A stretch of DNA of 64,000 bases from an uncultured Prevotellaceae bacterium (lineage in GTDB: Bacteria > Bacteroidota > Bacteroidia > Bacteroidales > Bacteroidaceae), in assembly GCA_902782305.1 (NCBI GenBank), contig CACZMV010000010.1, positions 62,001 through 126,000 on the forward strand, in the 5' to 3' direction. Within the stretch, counting starts at the first letter, position 1. The number at the start of each line of letters is the position of its first letter. The translations under genes were made by a program, and so were the position numbers. A model generated the notes under the pieces. That model saw only the letters and a list, made by a program, of their open reading frames with translations. It was not told the origin of the DNA and made no database searches. Below, one piece after another: positions 1 through 7,920 of this stretch.

Positions 1-1016
1 CTGACGGTAAGGGTAAGCCTAATGCCTATCCGCTGTCGCCTAAGGTGAAGGTCGTTAATCTGGAGGTTGGTTTTGAGGAATTGTGGAACTGCTCTTTCTT
101 GAAAAAGGTCTTTCTCTATCTGACAAAACAACGGATTTATAAAAAGCGACTCTCAGAAACGCTGATGCAGCTGCGCCCCGATATCACAGATTCGTTGCTT
201 AGACGTGAAATAAACTTTATCACAGACATCAAGGACGGTAGTAAGAAAATTGGTGAACTGCATGTTAACCGTGCTAACTATCGCAATTTTGAGGCCAATG
301 AGACTAACTGGCTGAAGGAACAATTTGCGCGTTGGTGGATGAAAGGATTGCTGAAGAAACTTCGTAAGTTGGACCGCTTCGTGGTACTGACAAATGAAGA
401 TAAGGCAGCATGGAAAGAGCTCGATAATGTGGTTGCAATACATAATCCGGTCTCGTTTGATGATGTTCCGCAAAGTCCGTTGACAGAGAAAAGGGTCATT
501 GCTGTTGGACGCTATGCGTATCAAAAGGGTTTTGATCTGTTGCTGCAAGCATGGAAACAAGTGGAAGAACGATGCCCAGAATGGCAACTTGACGTGTTTG
601 GCGACGGTGACCGTACACCTTATGAACAGCAGATTGACCAGTTGGGAATTGATAGAAAGCGATGTCGGTTGAATACGCCTACACAGAATATTCAACAAGA
701 GTATATAAATAGCTCCATATTCGTTGTCAGTTCGCGTTTTGAGGGGCTGAGCATGGCGATGCTGGAAGCTGTTGCCTGTGGCTTGCCTTTAGTGTCATTT
801 ACTTGTCCGTGTGGTCCGTTAGATGTGATTACTGATGGTGAAAATGGTCTTCTGGTAGAAAATGGCAATGTGAATCAATTGACAGAGAAACTCATCTATA
901 TGATTGAGCATCCAGAAGATCGTCTGCGTATGGGTGAGGCTGCCCGACGGAGAGCGGATGCTTTCAGAATAGAGAACCTGGCTAAGGAATGGCAACAATT
1001 GTTTGATAGCTTATGA
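1..1016 (+). CDS. Glycosyltransferase family 4 (GT-B), 5'-truncated by the window edge
   Basis: Transfers a sugar from an activated donor onto a growing surface glycan at the cytoplasmic face of the membrane. The visible part is the C-terminal two thirds to four fifths of a GT4 protein: the donor-domain opening GRYAYQKGFDLLLQAW lies near base 510, and the E-x7-E donor-binding motif is in FEGLSMAMLEA near base 740. The frame is open from base 3, before the GTG at 45, so the true start is outside the window and that GTG is not the start. The last four bases overlap the next gene (ATGA), so the two are translationally coupled. The donor and acceptor sugars cannot be told from sequence alone. Confidence 0.85.
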   Translation, partial: DGKGKPNAYPLSPKVKVVNLEVGFEELWNCSFLKKVFLYLTKQRIYKKRLSETLMQLRPDITDSLLRREINFITDIKDGSKKIGELHVNRANYRNFEANETNWLKEQFARWWMKGLLKKLRKLDRFVVLTNEDKAAWKELDNVVAIHNPVSFDDVPQSPLTEKRVIAVGRYAYQKGFDLLLQAWKQVEERCPEWQLDVFGDGDRTPYEQQIDQLGIDRKRCRLNTPTQNIQQEYINSSIFVVSSRFEGLSMAMLEAVACGLPLVSFTCPCGPLDVITDGENGLLVENGNVNQLTEKLIYMIEHPEDRLRMGEAARRRADAFRIENLAKEWQQLFDSL

Positions 1017-2053
1017 AATATGAAGTCACCATAGGTATTCCAGTCTTCCACGCAGTAAAATATATCTCTGATACGCTGTGCTCAGCACTGGAACAGACAT
1101 TCCCTTCCATAGAGTTCTTAGTCTTAGATGACTGTGGTGGAGACGGCTCGATAGACATTGTCAGACAGCTACAACAGGAACATCCGAGAGGTAAGGATAT
1201 ACGTATTGTCAGTCAACCCTGCAACATGGGAATTGGAAAAGGACGTAACCGTATTATTGACGAAGCACAGGGGGGGTATCTCTTCTTTCTCGATGCTGAT
1301 GATATATTGCCTCCTACAGCTATCGCTACACTTTATGAGGCAGCAAAGAAGTATGATGCACAGATCGTTTATGGTTCGAATGAACGGGTATATGACTACG
1401 AAGGCGAAGAACAGCAGCGTATAGAGCGTGAGTGTTATGAATTTATGTCTTTTAATAAAGCAGACGATTTCGCAAACTATGCATACGAACGTTATGCTAA
1501 CATTCCCGCTAATGTTTGGCGATACCTTATTGATATAAAGGTATACCGTGACAATGGATTGCGTTTCCCAGATATTAGTTTTTGGGAAGATTTTTATATG
1601 ACAATGGATTTGCCTACCTACGTGGAGCGGGCTGTGATGCTGCCTGATATTACCTATCGTTATTTTTGTAGATATGGTACGTTGTCCAATAACCAAAAAC
1701 GTGAACGCATAGAAAAGCAGGAAATAGTAAAAATTGCTGCAGCCATTGGAGAGCTGAAGACAAACAGCGGTAGACTGAAAGGACGTCCGTATTACCTTAA
1801 ACGTTGTCTCAAGGTAATGATGACAGAGTTTTATATGGTCTGTTATATATTACAGCATAAAGATATTATTTATCCAGCATTTTCAAATCAAGAATTGCGT
1901 GAAATGATGCATTCTCCACTATCTCTATTTAGCATGTTTGGGATGGATAAATGGAAAATTAAGAATCTTGTTTTCTGTATCATAGGTAATATTCCTTCTG
2001 TATTATGTGTTGGAATAGTTAAGTTATTGGGAAAAACAAAAGGTCTGGTTTAA
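1013..2053 (+). CDS. Glycosyltransferase family 2 (GT-A)
   Basis: An inverting GT-A glycosyltransferase of 346 residues. The N-terminal nucleotide-sugar fold begins TIGIPVFHAVKYI, with LDDCGGDGS following and the metal-binding FLDADD motif near residue 95. The C-terminal 150 residues are less typical and carry a hydrophobic stretch near the end (FCIIGNIPSVLCVGIVKLL) that could associate with the membrane. It overlaps the preceding GT4 by four bases and is followed by another GT4 13 bases on, so it belongs to a co-transcribed set of five transferases. It probably adds one residue of the same repeat unit; the sugar is unknown. Confidence 0.85.
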   Translation: MKYEVTIGIPVFHAVKYISDTLCSALEQTFPSIEFLVLDDCGGDGSIDIVRQLQQEHPRGKDIRIVSQPCNMGIGKGRNRIIDEAQGGYLFFLDADDILPPTAIATLYEAAKKYDAQIVYGSNERVYDYEGEEQQRIERECYEFMSFNKADDFANYAYERYANIPANVWRYLIDIKVYRDNGLRFPDISFWEDFYMTMDLPTYVERAVMLPDITYRYFCRYGTLSNNQKRERIEKQEIVKIAAAIGELKTNSGRLKGRPYYLKRCLKVMMTEFYMVCYILQHKDIIYPAFSNQELREMMHSPLSLFSMFGMDKWKIKNLVFCIIGNIPSVLCVGIVKLLGKTKGLV

Positions 2054-2066
2054 AAACGGCTATACT

Positions 2067-3191
2067 ATGAAGATAGTTTATCTCTTTCCACATTATGCTC
2101 AAAAAGCTGGAACGGAACGTATCTTGATTGACAAGATGAATTGGCTGTCAAATCATAATTACGAGGTTATTGCATTGTCTTATGAACAGGGGGATCATCC
2201 TTTTGCTTTTCCGCTGTCTGACAAAGTAAAACATGTAGATCTCGATGTGCGTTTCTTTCCTCTTTATAAATTCTCATCGTTTAAGCGTTTATTGTTGACC
2301 ATGGTGTTACGTCATCGATTAAAGTTGCGGTTACGCACATTTCTGCAAGAACAACGTCCTGATTTGTTGATTTGTACAACCTATAACCCCTTTGAAATCG
2401 ACATGCTGTCTGAGTTGTGCCCTTCGTTAAAAATACCTTTTTGGATAGAGTCGCATTGTACTTATCTCGAGTCTTATAGTGCAGATATGCTTTCGCTGGT
2501 ATTGCATCGGAAACGTCAATTAACCTCGCATCAGTTAGCAAAAGTATCAAAGGTAATTGCACTTACAGAAGGTGATGCAATAGAATGGAGAAAAGTTATA
2601 GGTCAAGTAAAGGTTGTACCTAATATGGTCAGCTTATCCCCACATAGTAAAAGTATGAGAGATACTCAGCATGCTATCTTTGTGGGACGTTTTGCAGACC
2701 AGAAAGGACTTCCTGACTTGCTTAAGATATGGAGTAAAGTACATCAAAAATATCCTGAATGGCAACTTGATATGTATGGAACTGGCCCTCTTAAGGATTG
2801 GTTTTTACAAGAAATAAGCAATAAGGATTTGGGGATTGTGGTTCATGAGCCTGATGCCAATATTATGGATAGATATTTGGAGAGTGCTTTTCTCCTATTA
2901 ACATCAGTATATGAACCTTTTGGATTAGTTCTTGTAGAAGCTATGTCTTGTGGTTTGCCAGTGGTTGCTTTTAACTGTCCTTATGGTCCTGCAGATATTA
3001 TTTCTGATGGGGTAGATGGTTTTTTGATAAAGAATCGTGATATAGATGCATTTGCGGAACGCGTATATCAATTAATTAGAGATAAAGAAATGCGTCAGAA
3101 AATGGGCATAGAAGCTGTGAAGTCCGCTCATCGTTATTCAGCGGAAAACGTTATGCCTATATGGAATAAACTATTTGAATCAGTAGATTAA
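2067..3191 (+). CDS. Glycosyltransferase family 4 (GT-B)
   Basis: A 374-residue GT4 retaining glycosyltransferase. The N-terminus has the acceptor-domain pattern with a glycine-containing loop (HYAQKAGTERIL). The donor domain starts FVGRFADQKGLPDLL, and the E-x7-E motif is in YEPFGLVLVEAMSCG. It resembles the first gene of the window in this donor half (both have PEWQLD after the helix), which suggests the two are distant duplicates. It sits third in the five-gene plus-strand transferase run with short gaps on both sides. Start is ATG, 13 bases after the previous stop. Confidence 0.87.
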   Translation: MKIVYLFPHYAQKAGTERILIDKMNWLSNHNYEVIALSYEQGDHPFAFPLSDKVKHVDLDVRFFPLYKFSSFKRLLLTMVLRHRLKLRLRTFLQEQRPDLLICTTYNPFEIDMLSELCPSLKIPFWIESHCTYLESYSADMLSLVLHRKRQLTSHQLAKVSKVIALTEGDAIEWRKVIGQVKVVPNMVSLSPHSKSMRDTQHAIFVGRFADQKGLPDLLKIWSKVHQKYPEWQLDMYGTGPLKDWFLQEISNKDLGIVVHEPDANIMDRYLESAFLLLTSVYEPFGLVLVEAMSCGLPVVAFNCPYGPADIISDGVDGFLIKNRDIDAFAERVYQLIRDKEMRQKMGIEAVKSAHRYSAENVMPIWNKLFESVD

Positions 3192-3200
3192 GAACAAGAT

Positions 3201-4055
3201 ATGACAAATTGGTATGATAAGTATATGGCGATTTATGAGAAACCTTTTTCTGAGGTCTCTCAGAATACGATTGAAAACATCCGTCAGCAGCTTCGAAAAC
3301 TGCAAAGTTCGGAACCATTGGTTTCAGTTGTAGTCATTGCTTATAACGAGGAGTGTCGTTTGGCTGCATGTTTATGGTCGTTGAGTGAACTACAGACGAA
3401 ATATCCTATTGAGATATTGGGTGTTAACAACAACTCAAAGGATAGAACCGAAGAAATCTATCAAAAATTAGGCTTGCCTTATTATAACGAGACAAAACAA
3501 AGTCCTGGTTTTGCACGACAATGCGGATTACAACATGCCAAAGGTAAATATCATTTTTTTATTGATGCCGATACGTTTTATCCATCATGCTATGTTGATA
3601 AGATGATGGGGAAACTGACGAAACCGGGTGTTTCTTGTGTCGGCACTTTTTGGAGTTTTTATCCAGACGAGCAGCATTCGGCCTTTAGCTTGTTTTGTTT
3701 CGAGTTGATTCGTGATACCTTCCTATGGGTACAGCATTTCAAGCGTCCTGAATTGAATATTCGTGGGATGACTTTTGCCTTTAATGCTGATTATGCTCGT
3801 CAGTGTACTATTCGTACAGATATTCGTCGTGGTGAGGACGGATCGCTGGCATTAGAATTAAAGCGTTTTGGCAAGATAGCATTCCTTTATGATCGTAAAG
3901 CTCGCCCTGTCACGGGATATGGAACGCTAAACGAAGGGTCAATATTGAAAAGTCTATTGAATCGTGCAAAAGTCCAATTGCGTGGTTTTTCTCGTGTCTT
4001 TTATAAGGCAGATCATTATGATGATTCGGAAGATAATTTGGTGAAGAATAAATGA
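3201..4055 (+). CDS. Glycosyltransferase family 2 (GT-A)
   Basis: A 284-residue GT2 protein. The GT-A fold opens VSVVVIAYNEECRL near residue 42, has VNNNSKDRTEEIY after it, and FIDADTFYP as the metal-binding DxD near residue 122. The catalytic-base region appears as RRGEDGSLALEL. About 40 residues precede the GT-A core and no membrane segment is seen. It is fourth in the plus-strand set: 9 bases after the preceding gene, and its end overlaps the next start by four bases. Substrate unknown. Confidence 0.85.
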   Translation: MTNWYDKYMAIYEKPFSEVSQNTIENIRQQLRKLQSSEPLVSVVVIAYNEECRLAACLWSLSELQTKYPIEILGVNNNSKDRTEEIYQKLGLPYYNETKQSPGFARQCGLQHAKGKYHFFIDADTFYPSCYVDKMMGKLTKPGVSCVGTFWSFYPDEQHSAFSLFCFELIRDTFLWVQHFKRPELNIRGMTFAFNADYARQCTIRTDIRRGEDGSLALELKRFGKIAFLYDRKARPVTGYGTLNEGSILKSLLNRAKVQLRGFSRVFYKADHYDDSEDNLVKNK

Positions 4056-5173
4056 ACAAGATAAAAGTATTAGAAGTAATCCGTCAAGGACAGATTGGGG
4101 GAGGGGAGTCTCACCTTTTGGACTTGATAACGTTTTTGGATAAGGAACAGTTTGAGCCTGTGTGCTTGTCGTTCACCTCTGGCGAGATGATTAGTCGTTT
4201 GCAGGCAATGGGCATTCGTTGTCATGTCATTGATACGCTGAAGGCTTTTGATATGAAGGTTCAGCGCCAGATCATACAGTTGTTACGTGACGAACAGATA
4301 CAGTTGGTTCATGCTCATGGCAGTCGTGCAGCTTCTAATATGATTTATCCAGTGCGCCATCTTCATATACCTATGATATATACGGTTCATGGATGGAGCT
4401 TCCATGATGACCAGTCTTTGCCTATCCGATTGTTGCGCCAATGGAGCGAGAAACTGATATGTTCGTTGGCAAACAAGGTTATCTGTGTTTCGCAGAGTAA
4501 TGCGGATACAGGACAAAAGCGTTTTGGACTCAAGGATGCTGTGGTTATTGAGAATGGAATCAACCTGGTACGATTCAATCCCAATGGACAATTCAACGAT
4601 TTACGCAAAGATTTTGGCTTCTCAGAGGATGATTTTGTGGCAGGTTTTATTGCCCGTTGTACCAAGCAGAAGGCACCTCTCGACTTCCTGCACGCTGTCC
4701 GTTTGGCTCATGAGACTAATCCTCAAATAAAAGGTCTCTTTGTGGGAGAGGGCGATATGGATGCGGAGGTCGATGCCTATATTGCAGAGAATCAGATGGG
4801 CGACTATATCTTCCGTAGCAAGTTCCGTACCGATGTCCCAGACCTGTTACATTGCATAAATGTTTATTGCTTGCCCAGCCTTTGGGAAGGACTTTCCATT
4901 GCCTTGTTGGAGGCAATGGCGATGGGTAAGGCAATCGTGGCTACACCAACGGATGGAACAAAAGAGGTAATTACCCATGAGCACAATGGCTTGGTCATTC
5001 CTTACGAGCAACCTCAGGCTTTGGCTGATGCCATCCTTCGTTTCCGCGAGGATGAGGCTCTATACAATGCATGTGGTCAACAGGCCCACGAAGTCGTTGC
5101 CCAACGTTTTAATGCCCAGCGTGTTTCCGACACCGTTGCTGATATATATAAATCAGAAGCATATAATAGGTAA
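4052..5173 (+). CDS. Glycosyltransferase family 4 (GT-B)
   Basis: A 373-residue GT4 glycosyltransferase. The acceptor domain begins VLEVIRQGQIGGGESHLLDL with the typical glycine-rich loop; HAHGSRAASN and YTVHGW follow. The donor domain begins near AGFIARCTKQKAPLDFL, and WEGLSIALLEAMAMG carries E-x7-E. It is last in the plus-strand transferase run and starts inside the preceding gene (ATGA overlap). Downstream is the decayed capsule-end module; no clear terminator is seen directly after the stop, only a perfect six-base stem with a three-base loop at 5226-5240 that lacks a T-run. Confidence 0.88.
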   Translation: MNKIKVLEVIRQGQIGGGESHLLDLITFLDKEQFEPVCLSFTSGEMISRLQAMGIRCHVIDTLKAFDMKVQRQIIQLLRDEQIQLVHAHGSRAASNMIYPVRHLHIPMIYTVHGWSFHDDQSLPIRLLRQWSEKLICSLANKVICVSQSNADTGQKRFGLKDAVVIENGINLVRFNPNGQFNDLRKDFGFSEDDFVAGFIARCTKQKAPLDFLHAVRLAHETNPQIKGLFVGEGDMDAEVDAYIAENQMGDYIFRSKFRTDVPDLLHCINVYCLPSLWEGLSIALLEAMAMGKAIVATPTDGTKEVITHEHNGLVIPYEQPQALADAILRFREDEALYNACGQQAHEVVAQRFNAQRVSDTVADIYKSEAYNR

Positions 5174-5317
5174 GGAATTCTTTCGCTTCTAAGCCAATTC
5201 GCCTTTCATGCGGGCAATGGCTGTCTCAAGCACCGCTTGAAAGATACGGAGTCTATTCAAGACTTCCAAATAATCTCATCTGTTTTTTAATTCCAACTCC
5301 ACCTATCCCTCTTTTAG

Positions 5318-5599
5318 AGACAGGCCCAGAACGAGAGCTTATGTCGCATATCCTTTTGGGAACAAAACGCATCCAACATTGCCCAAATGCTCAGCTATGG
5401 ACGTCCACCGTTGTCTACTCGTAAAGTTGGGCTGGTGATGCGTAGACTTGGATTCAAATGGGAGCACACGAAAAGCGGTAATGCCTATCGAGTATTTGAA
5501 ATGACCCAAGAACAAAGTCAACAATCACTCTGCATGAAAATTGAGACACAGAGCACTGATAATCAGACAGATGTATCAGAGCAAGAGCTACCCTTTTAA
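5318..5599 (+). pseudogene. Remnant of a VirE-like/DUF3874 protein, C-terminal end only
   Basis: The frame encodes NIAQMLSYGRPPL, TRKVGLVMRRLGF and KSGNAYRVFEMT. This has the shape of the C-terminal DUF3874 tail of the large VirE/primase-like proteins found next to Bacteroidales capsule loci. Such proteins are normally several hundred residues; here only about 90 codons remain, and the matching text upstream of about base 5340 appears to move to another frame. The coding part from ATG 5387 to stop 5599 is open but too short to be a functional family member. The family assignment is from memory of the pattern and has not been tested by a search. Confidence 0.55.
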
Positions 5600-5768
5600 C
5601 CAGTCGGTGATTTAAGTGATTCATGTTTTTGCTCAAACTAAATGAAAGAAATGGATAAAGCCATATCAGGAACAGTTATCCGCCATGGGAGTTAGCACCA
5701 AGACAAAATTGCTACCACCAAAAGCAGTAAAGCTACTATGTGACTATTATTGCATAGAAGTCGACTAA
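5571..5768 (+). pseudogene. DUF4248-like small gene with two in-frame stops
   Basis: Reading from ATG 5571 in one frame to TAA 5766 gives 65 codons broken by TAA at 5613 and TGA at 5643. After the second stop the text is KKWIKPYQEQLSAMG, then TKTKLLPPKAVKLLCDYY. This resembles the DUF4248 pattern of a (R/K)RWI helix, a spacer and (L)TPxxVxxI near the end, at the right size (about 65-75 residues). Genes of this family usually lie between the VirE-like and HU-like genes of Bacteroidales capsule modules, and this one does. It overlaps the VirE-like remnant by 29 bases. Confidence 0.45.
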
Positions 5769-5816
5769 ATCGCATGCGTTTGTCACGATGTGCCTATCTG
5801 GACTTTCGAAATGTAG

Positions 5817-5824
5817 TACCTTTG
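5817..5824 (+). promoter_or_regulatory. Possible Bacteroidales -7 box upstream of the HU-like pseudogene
   Basis: TACCTTTG fits the -7 consensus TAnnTTTG exactly. No TTTG sits about 20 bases upstream (the nearest is TCTG at 5797), so support is partial. It would read into the 22-bp repeat array and then the HU-like pseudogene. Confidence 0.35.
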
Positions 5825-5853
5825 CATTGTCTTCGAGAGACCAAAATTGCGGG

Positions 5854-5916
5854 TACGTGTACTAACAATTTTTCCTACGTGCACTAGCAAAATTTCCTAC
5901 GTGTACCAGCAATCAG
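5854..5916 (+). repeat. Three-copy tandem array, 22-bp period
   Basis: TACGTGTACTAACAA, TACGTGCACTAGCAA and TACGTGTACCAGCAA begin at 5854, 5876 and 5898, exactly 22 bases apart, with T-rich ends (TTTTCC/ATTTCC) between them. Each unit carries a GTGTAC/GTGCAC-type near-palindrome. The array is in non-coding DNA between the DUF4248-like and HU-like pseudogenes. Confidence 0.8.
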
Positions 5917-6044
5917 AGGTCAATCCAGACAACGAGAATATTTAAGGCTGCGATTGAGCGAGTGCAACGCCAAACTTGTTTGAGCATTGCCGAGCGTGAG
6001 CAGGCTCGACGCAGTCAATGTTTAATTTTTAATTGATCAACAAC

Positions 6045-6565
6045 ATGGCTTTGAAAGTAAAAGCAAAAGAAAAACTCCAGAAGATCGGTAAGTATGCCGA
6101 CTCCTACCGCTACGTCATGATGCCTGAGCTCTACTCGACGCTCGGGCCACCGAGGGTCACTCTGTTGCCCTCCCCGGCCTGGGAACCATGCGCTTCGGCC
6201 TGCGTGCCAAAAGCTGTGAGACTGTCAACGAGGTGAAGACCTCACTCATCAAGAGTCGTCGTATCATCTTCACCCCCGATGTCGATCTGAAGGACGAGCT
6301 CCACAACACGTCCATCCAGATTACCTGCTACGATCGCAATGGTGAAATCGTGAAGCGTGTCACCTCTTCTGATCCTGGCACCGTTGAAGAGCCCGAAGGC
6401 GACACCACCGGTGATAACGAGGGTGAGAACGAGAATGGTTCAAACTCTGGAACTTCTGGAACCTCTGAAACTGGAGGCGACAGCAATGGCGGCTCTAATG
6501 GTGGTGACAACGGAGATAACAACGGTGGCGGTGACGGCCCTGGTTCAAGCGGTTCAATGAACTAG
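6045..6565 (+). pseudogene. HU-like DNA-binding protein gene with an internal frameshifting deletion
   Basis: From ATG 6045 the reading is MALKVKAKEKLQKIGKYADS and on to MPELYSTL. At about base 6143 the sense jumps to another frame, which reads TEGHSVALPGLGTMRFGLRA and continues through RRIIFTPDVDLKDEL and a Gly/Asn/Asp-rich tail to the stop at 6565. This is the Bacteroidales HU-related protein of capsule modules; the helical part of the HU fold (about 35-45 codons by comparison with remembered family members) is missing between the two halves. The two pieces are in different frames, so no functional protein is expected from the N-terminal start. Translation could restart at ATG 6188, but that product would lack the DNA-binding helices. 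Confidence 0.7.
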
Positions 6566-6741
6566 CTCATGTCTGATGGCAAATGGCTGATGTCTGATGT
6601 ATCCGGAGTGAAGCGACGAGATACCTAGTGAGGACACTAAGATTCTCTAATTCTTCAATTCTTGACATTACCTCTCGTGAACGCTACTTGTGCATCGCAT
6701 CAGTCATTTATTCGTTTAATTCGTAAAATTCGTGTTCAACT
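6566..6741. repeat. Non-coding spacer with degenerate short repeats
   Basis: The spacer between the HU-like pseudogene and the smalltalk gene holds repeats of TCTGATG (6569-6602), of AATTCTT (around 6640-6660) and of ATTCGT at roughly 9-base spacing (6708-6736). No gene or structured RNA is evident. Confidence 0.5.
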
Positions 6742-6852
6742 ATGAAACTAAAGTGGTCAACCATTAAACAAATCTTGCAGATTATTGCAACCATCATCAC
6801 TACCATTGCAGGAACAATCGCCGTTCAGTCGTGTGTTCCTAACTGGTTCTGA
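6742..6852 (+). CDS. Smalltalk family small protein
   Basis: A 36-residue ORF starting MKLKWSTIKQILQIIATIIT and ending QSCVPNWF: a short basic N-terminus, one hydrophobic helix of about 20 residues and a Cys near the C-terminus. This matches the Bacteroidales 'smalltalk' small proteins that lie beside HU-like and amidase genes at the end of capsule loci. Their function is unknown; the hydrophobic helix suggests a membrane location. It is the only member of the relic module here that looks intact. The amidase gene that usually follows is absent; a terminator lies 82 bases downstream instead. Confidence 0.7.
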   Translation: MKLKWSTIKQILQIIATIITTIAGTIAVQSCVPNWF

Positions 6853-6934
6853 TTACTACTCATAGGCTAATACCTCTTCCTTCTTCCATCAGCCATCTTA
6901 CCTCATTCTCTTTCTTTCCTAATCTTTGCCTACC

Positions 6935-6970
6935 GCCTTGGCCCGCTGTGAAGCTCGCCAAGGCTTTTTC
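6935..6970 (+). terminator. Rho-independent terminator after the smalltalk gene
   Basis: GCCTTGGC (6935-6942) pairs perfectly with GCCAAGGC (6957-6964) over a 14-base loop, followed by TTTTT on the plus strand. It ends the plus-strand relic module. Confidence 0.8.
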
Positions 6971-7000
6971 AAAACAACTAATAAGGTATCTGGTGAAATC

Positions 7001-7062
7001 AAAAAACCATATAATATGAGGTGAAGTCGTTAATAATAACAAAAATACTTTCACGATATGGT
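7001..7062 (-). terminator. Possible terminator of the minus-strand polysaccharide operon
   Basis: On the minus strand ACCATAT (7062-7056) pairs with ATATGGT (7012-7006) and is followed by six T. Inside it GTGAAAG and CTTCAC can pair imperfectly. The outer loop is long, so this is only a plausible end for the operon finishing at 7084. Confidence 0.4.
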
Positions 7063-7083
7063 TACCCAATGCTGAGAACGTGT

Positions 7084-7920
7084 TTACCAATCTAATATCT
7101 CTTTCCCATTTTCGAAGTGAAAGAAGTCGACGATCTTGGAGAAACATTCTTCAGAAAAGTCTTGTTCCTTAGATTCCAAAAAACAAAGGGGAACTTCTCC
7201 AATAAATGAAGCCCAGCGAGAGTAACTACTAAAAGGTCCGATGATGCGATCGCAAATACTGAGTGTATACAAATCAAGAATAGCACCCGATGGTTCTTGA
7301 TTGAAGCGATAGCACTGACAGCCATTAAAAATGTCTAATGTGAAATCCTCGTTGCTGCTGATAAAGAATGCAATTTTCTTATCCTTGTAATATTCCTGTA
7401 AACGGAGCATAAAAGTATGATACTCTTCTAGGGAATAGTAGAATTTACCATCGTTCCATGTTGCATAGTCACCACGACGGATATGCACACCAATCACCAT
7501 GTCTGATTGTTGCTTTAATTGTGAAATAAGTGACTCTGCCTTGTCTGTTATCTCTTTTCTAGGGTGATATAGACGTTGAATCTCTGTTTTTGCTTCTGCA
7601 ATAAAACGGGTGTTACGACGGGTATGCCAACCCTTGACAAATCCCAATGCTTTGTAGATTTTGTCCATTCTTTCGCTGTGAGTGGCTTTCCATGTAAGCC
7701 CCTTGTAATTATTCCATCCGTTACCTCGTTCTAAGTACCATTTGTGCCATAGTGGAAAATAAATCCAAGGGCAATGTAGTAGATTAGGAAAGTCCTCAAT
7801 AGTCCAGTCGTAGAAGATGATCATTAGTTTCTTCTTCTTAACGTAACATTCAGAAATAGAAGCTAAATAGGACCACAGACGGTTACAGGTCTGGCCTGGG
7901 GCATCACAGATAACTCTCAT
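7084..7920 (-). CDS. GT11-like alpha-1,2-fucosyltransferase family protein
   Basis: A 278-residue protein with three GT11-type signatures: an N-terminal GQTCNRLW loop (residues 9-16), the HIRRGDY motif that binds GDP-fucose (146-152), and a C-terminal GPFSSYSRWASFIG segment. It probably transfers L-fucose from GDP-fucose to the capsule unit in the cytoplasm. GDP-fucose synthesis genes (manC, gmd, fcl) are encoded at 24966-28331, which supports the assignment. It is the last gene of the minus-strand operon and overlaps the preceding GT4 by four bases. It is slightly shorter than typical GT11 enzymes (about 290-300 residues). Linkage is inferred from family only. Confidence 0.75.
   Translation of the reverse strand: MRVICDAPGQTCNRLWSYLASISECYVKKKKLMIIFYDWTIEDFPNLLHCPWIYFPLWHKWYLERGNGWNNYKGLTWKATHSERMDKIYKALGFVKGWHTRRNTRFIAEAKTEIQRLYHPRKEITDKAESLISQLKQQSDMVIGVHIRRGDYATWNDGKFYYSLEEYHTFMLRLQEYYKDKKIAFFISSNEDFTLDIFNGCQCYRFNQEPSGAILDLYTLSICDRIIGPFSSYSRWASFIGEVPLCFLESKEQDFSEECFSKIVDFFHFENGKEILDW

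Noticed and set aside
5226..5240. Hairpin after the last plus-strand glycosyltransferase as a terminator
   Set aside because: TCAAGC and GCTTGA pair perfectly, but no T-run follows, so termination is not supported.
6328..6522. Pro/Ser-rich minus-strand frame
   Set aside because: It is the antisense of the Gly/Asn/Asp-rich tail of the HU-like pseudogene and is explained by its low complexity.
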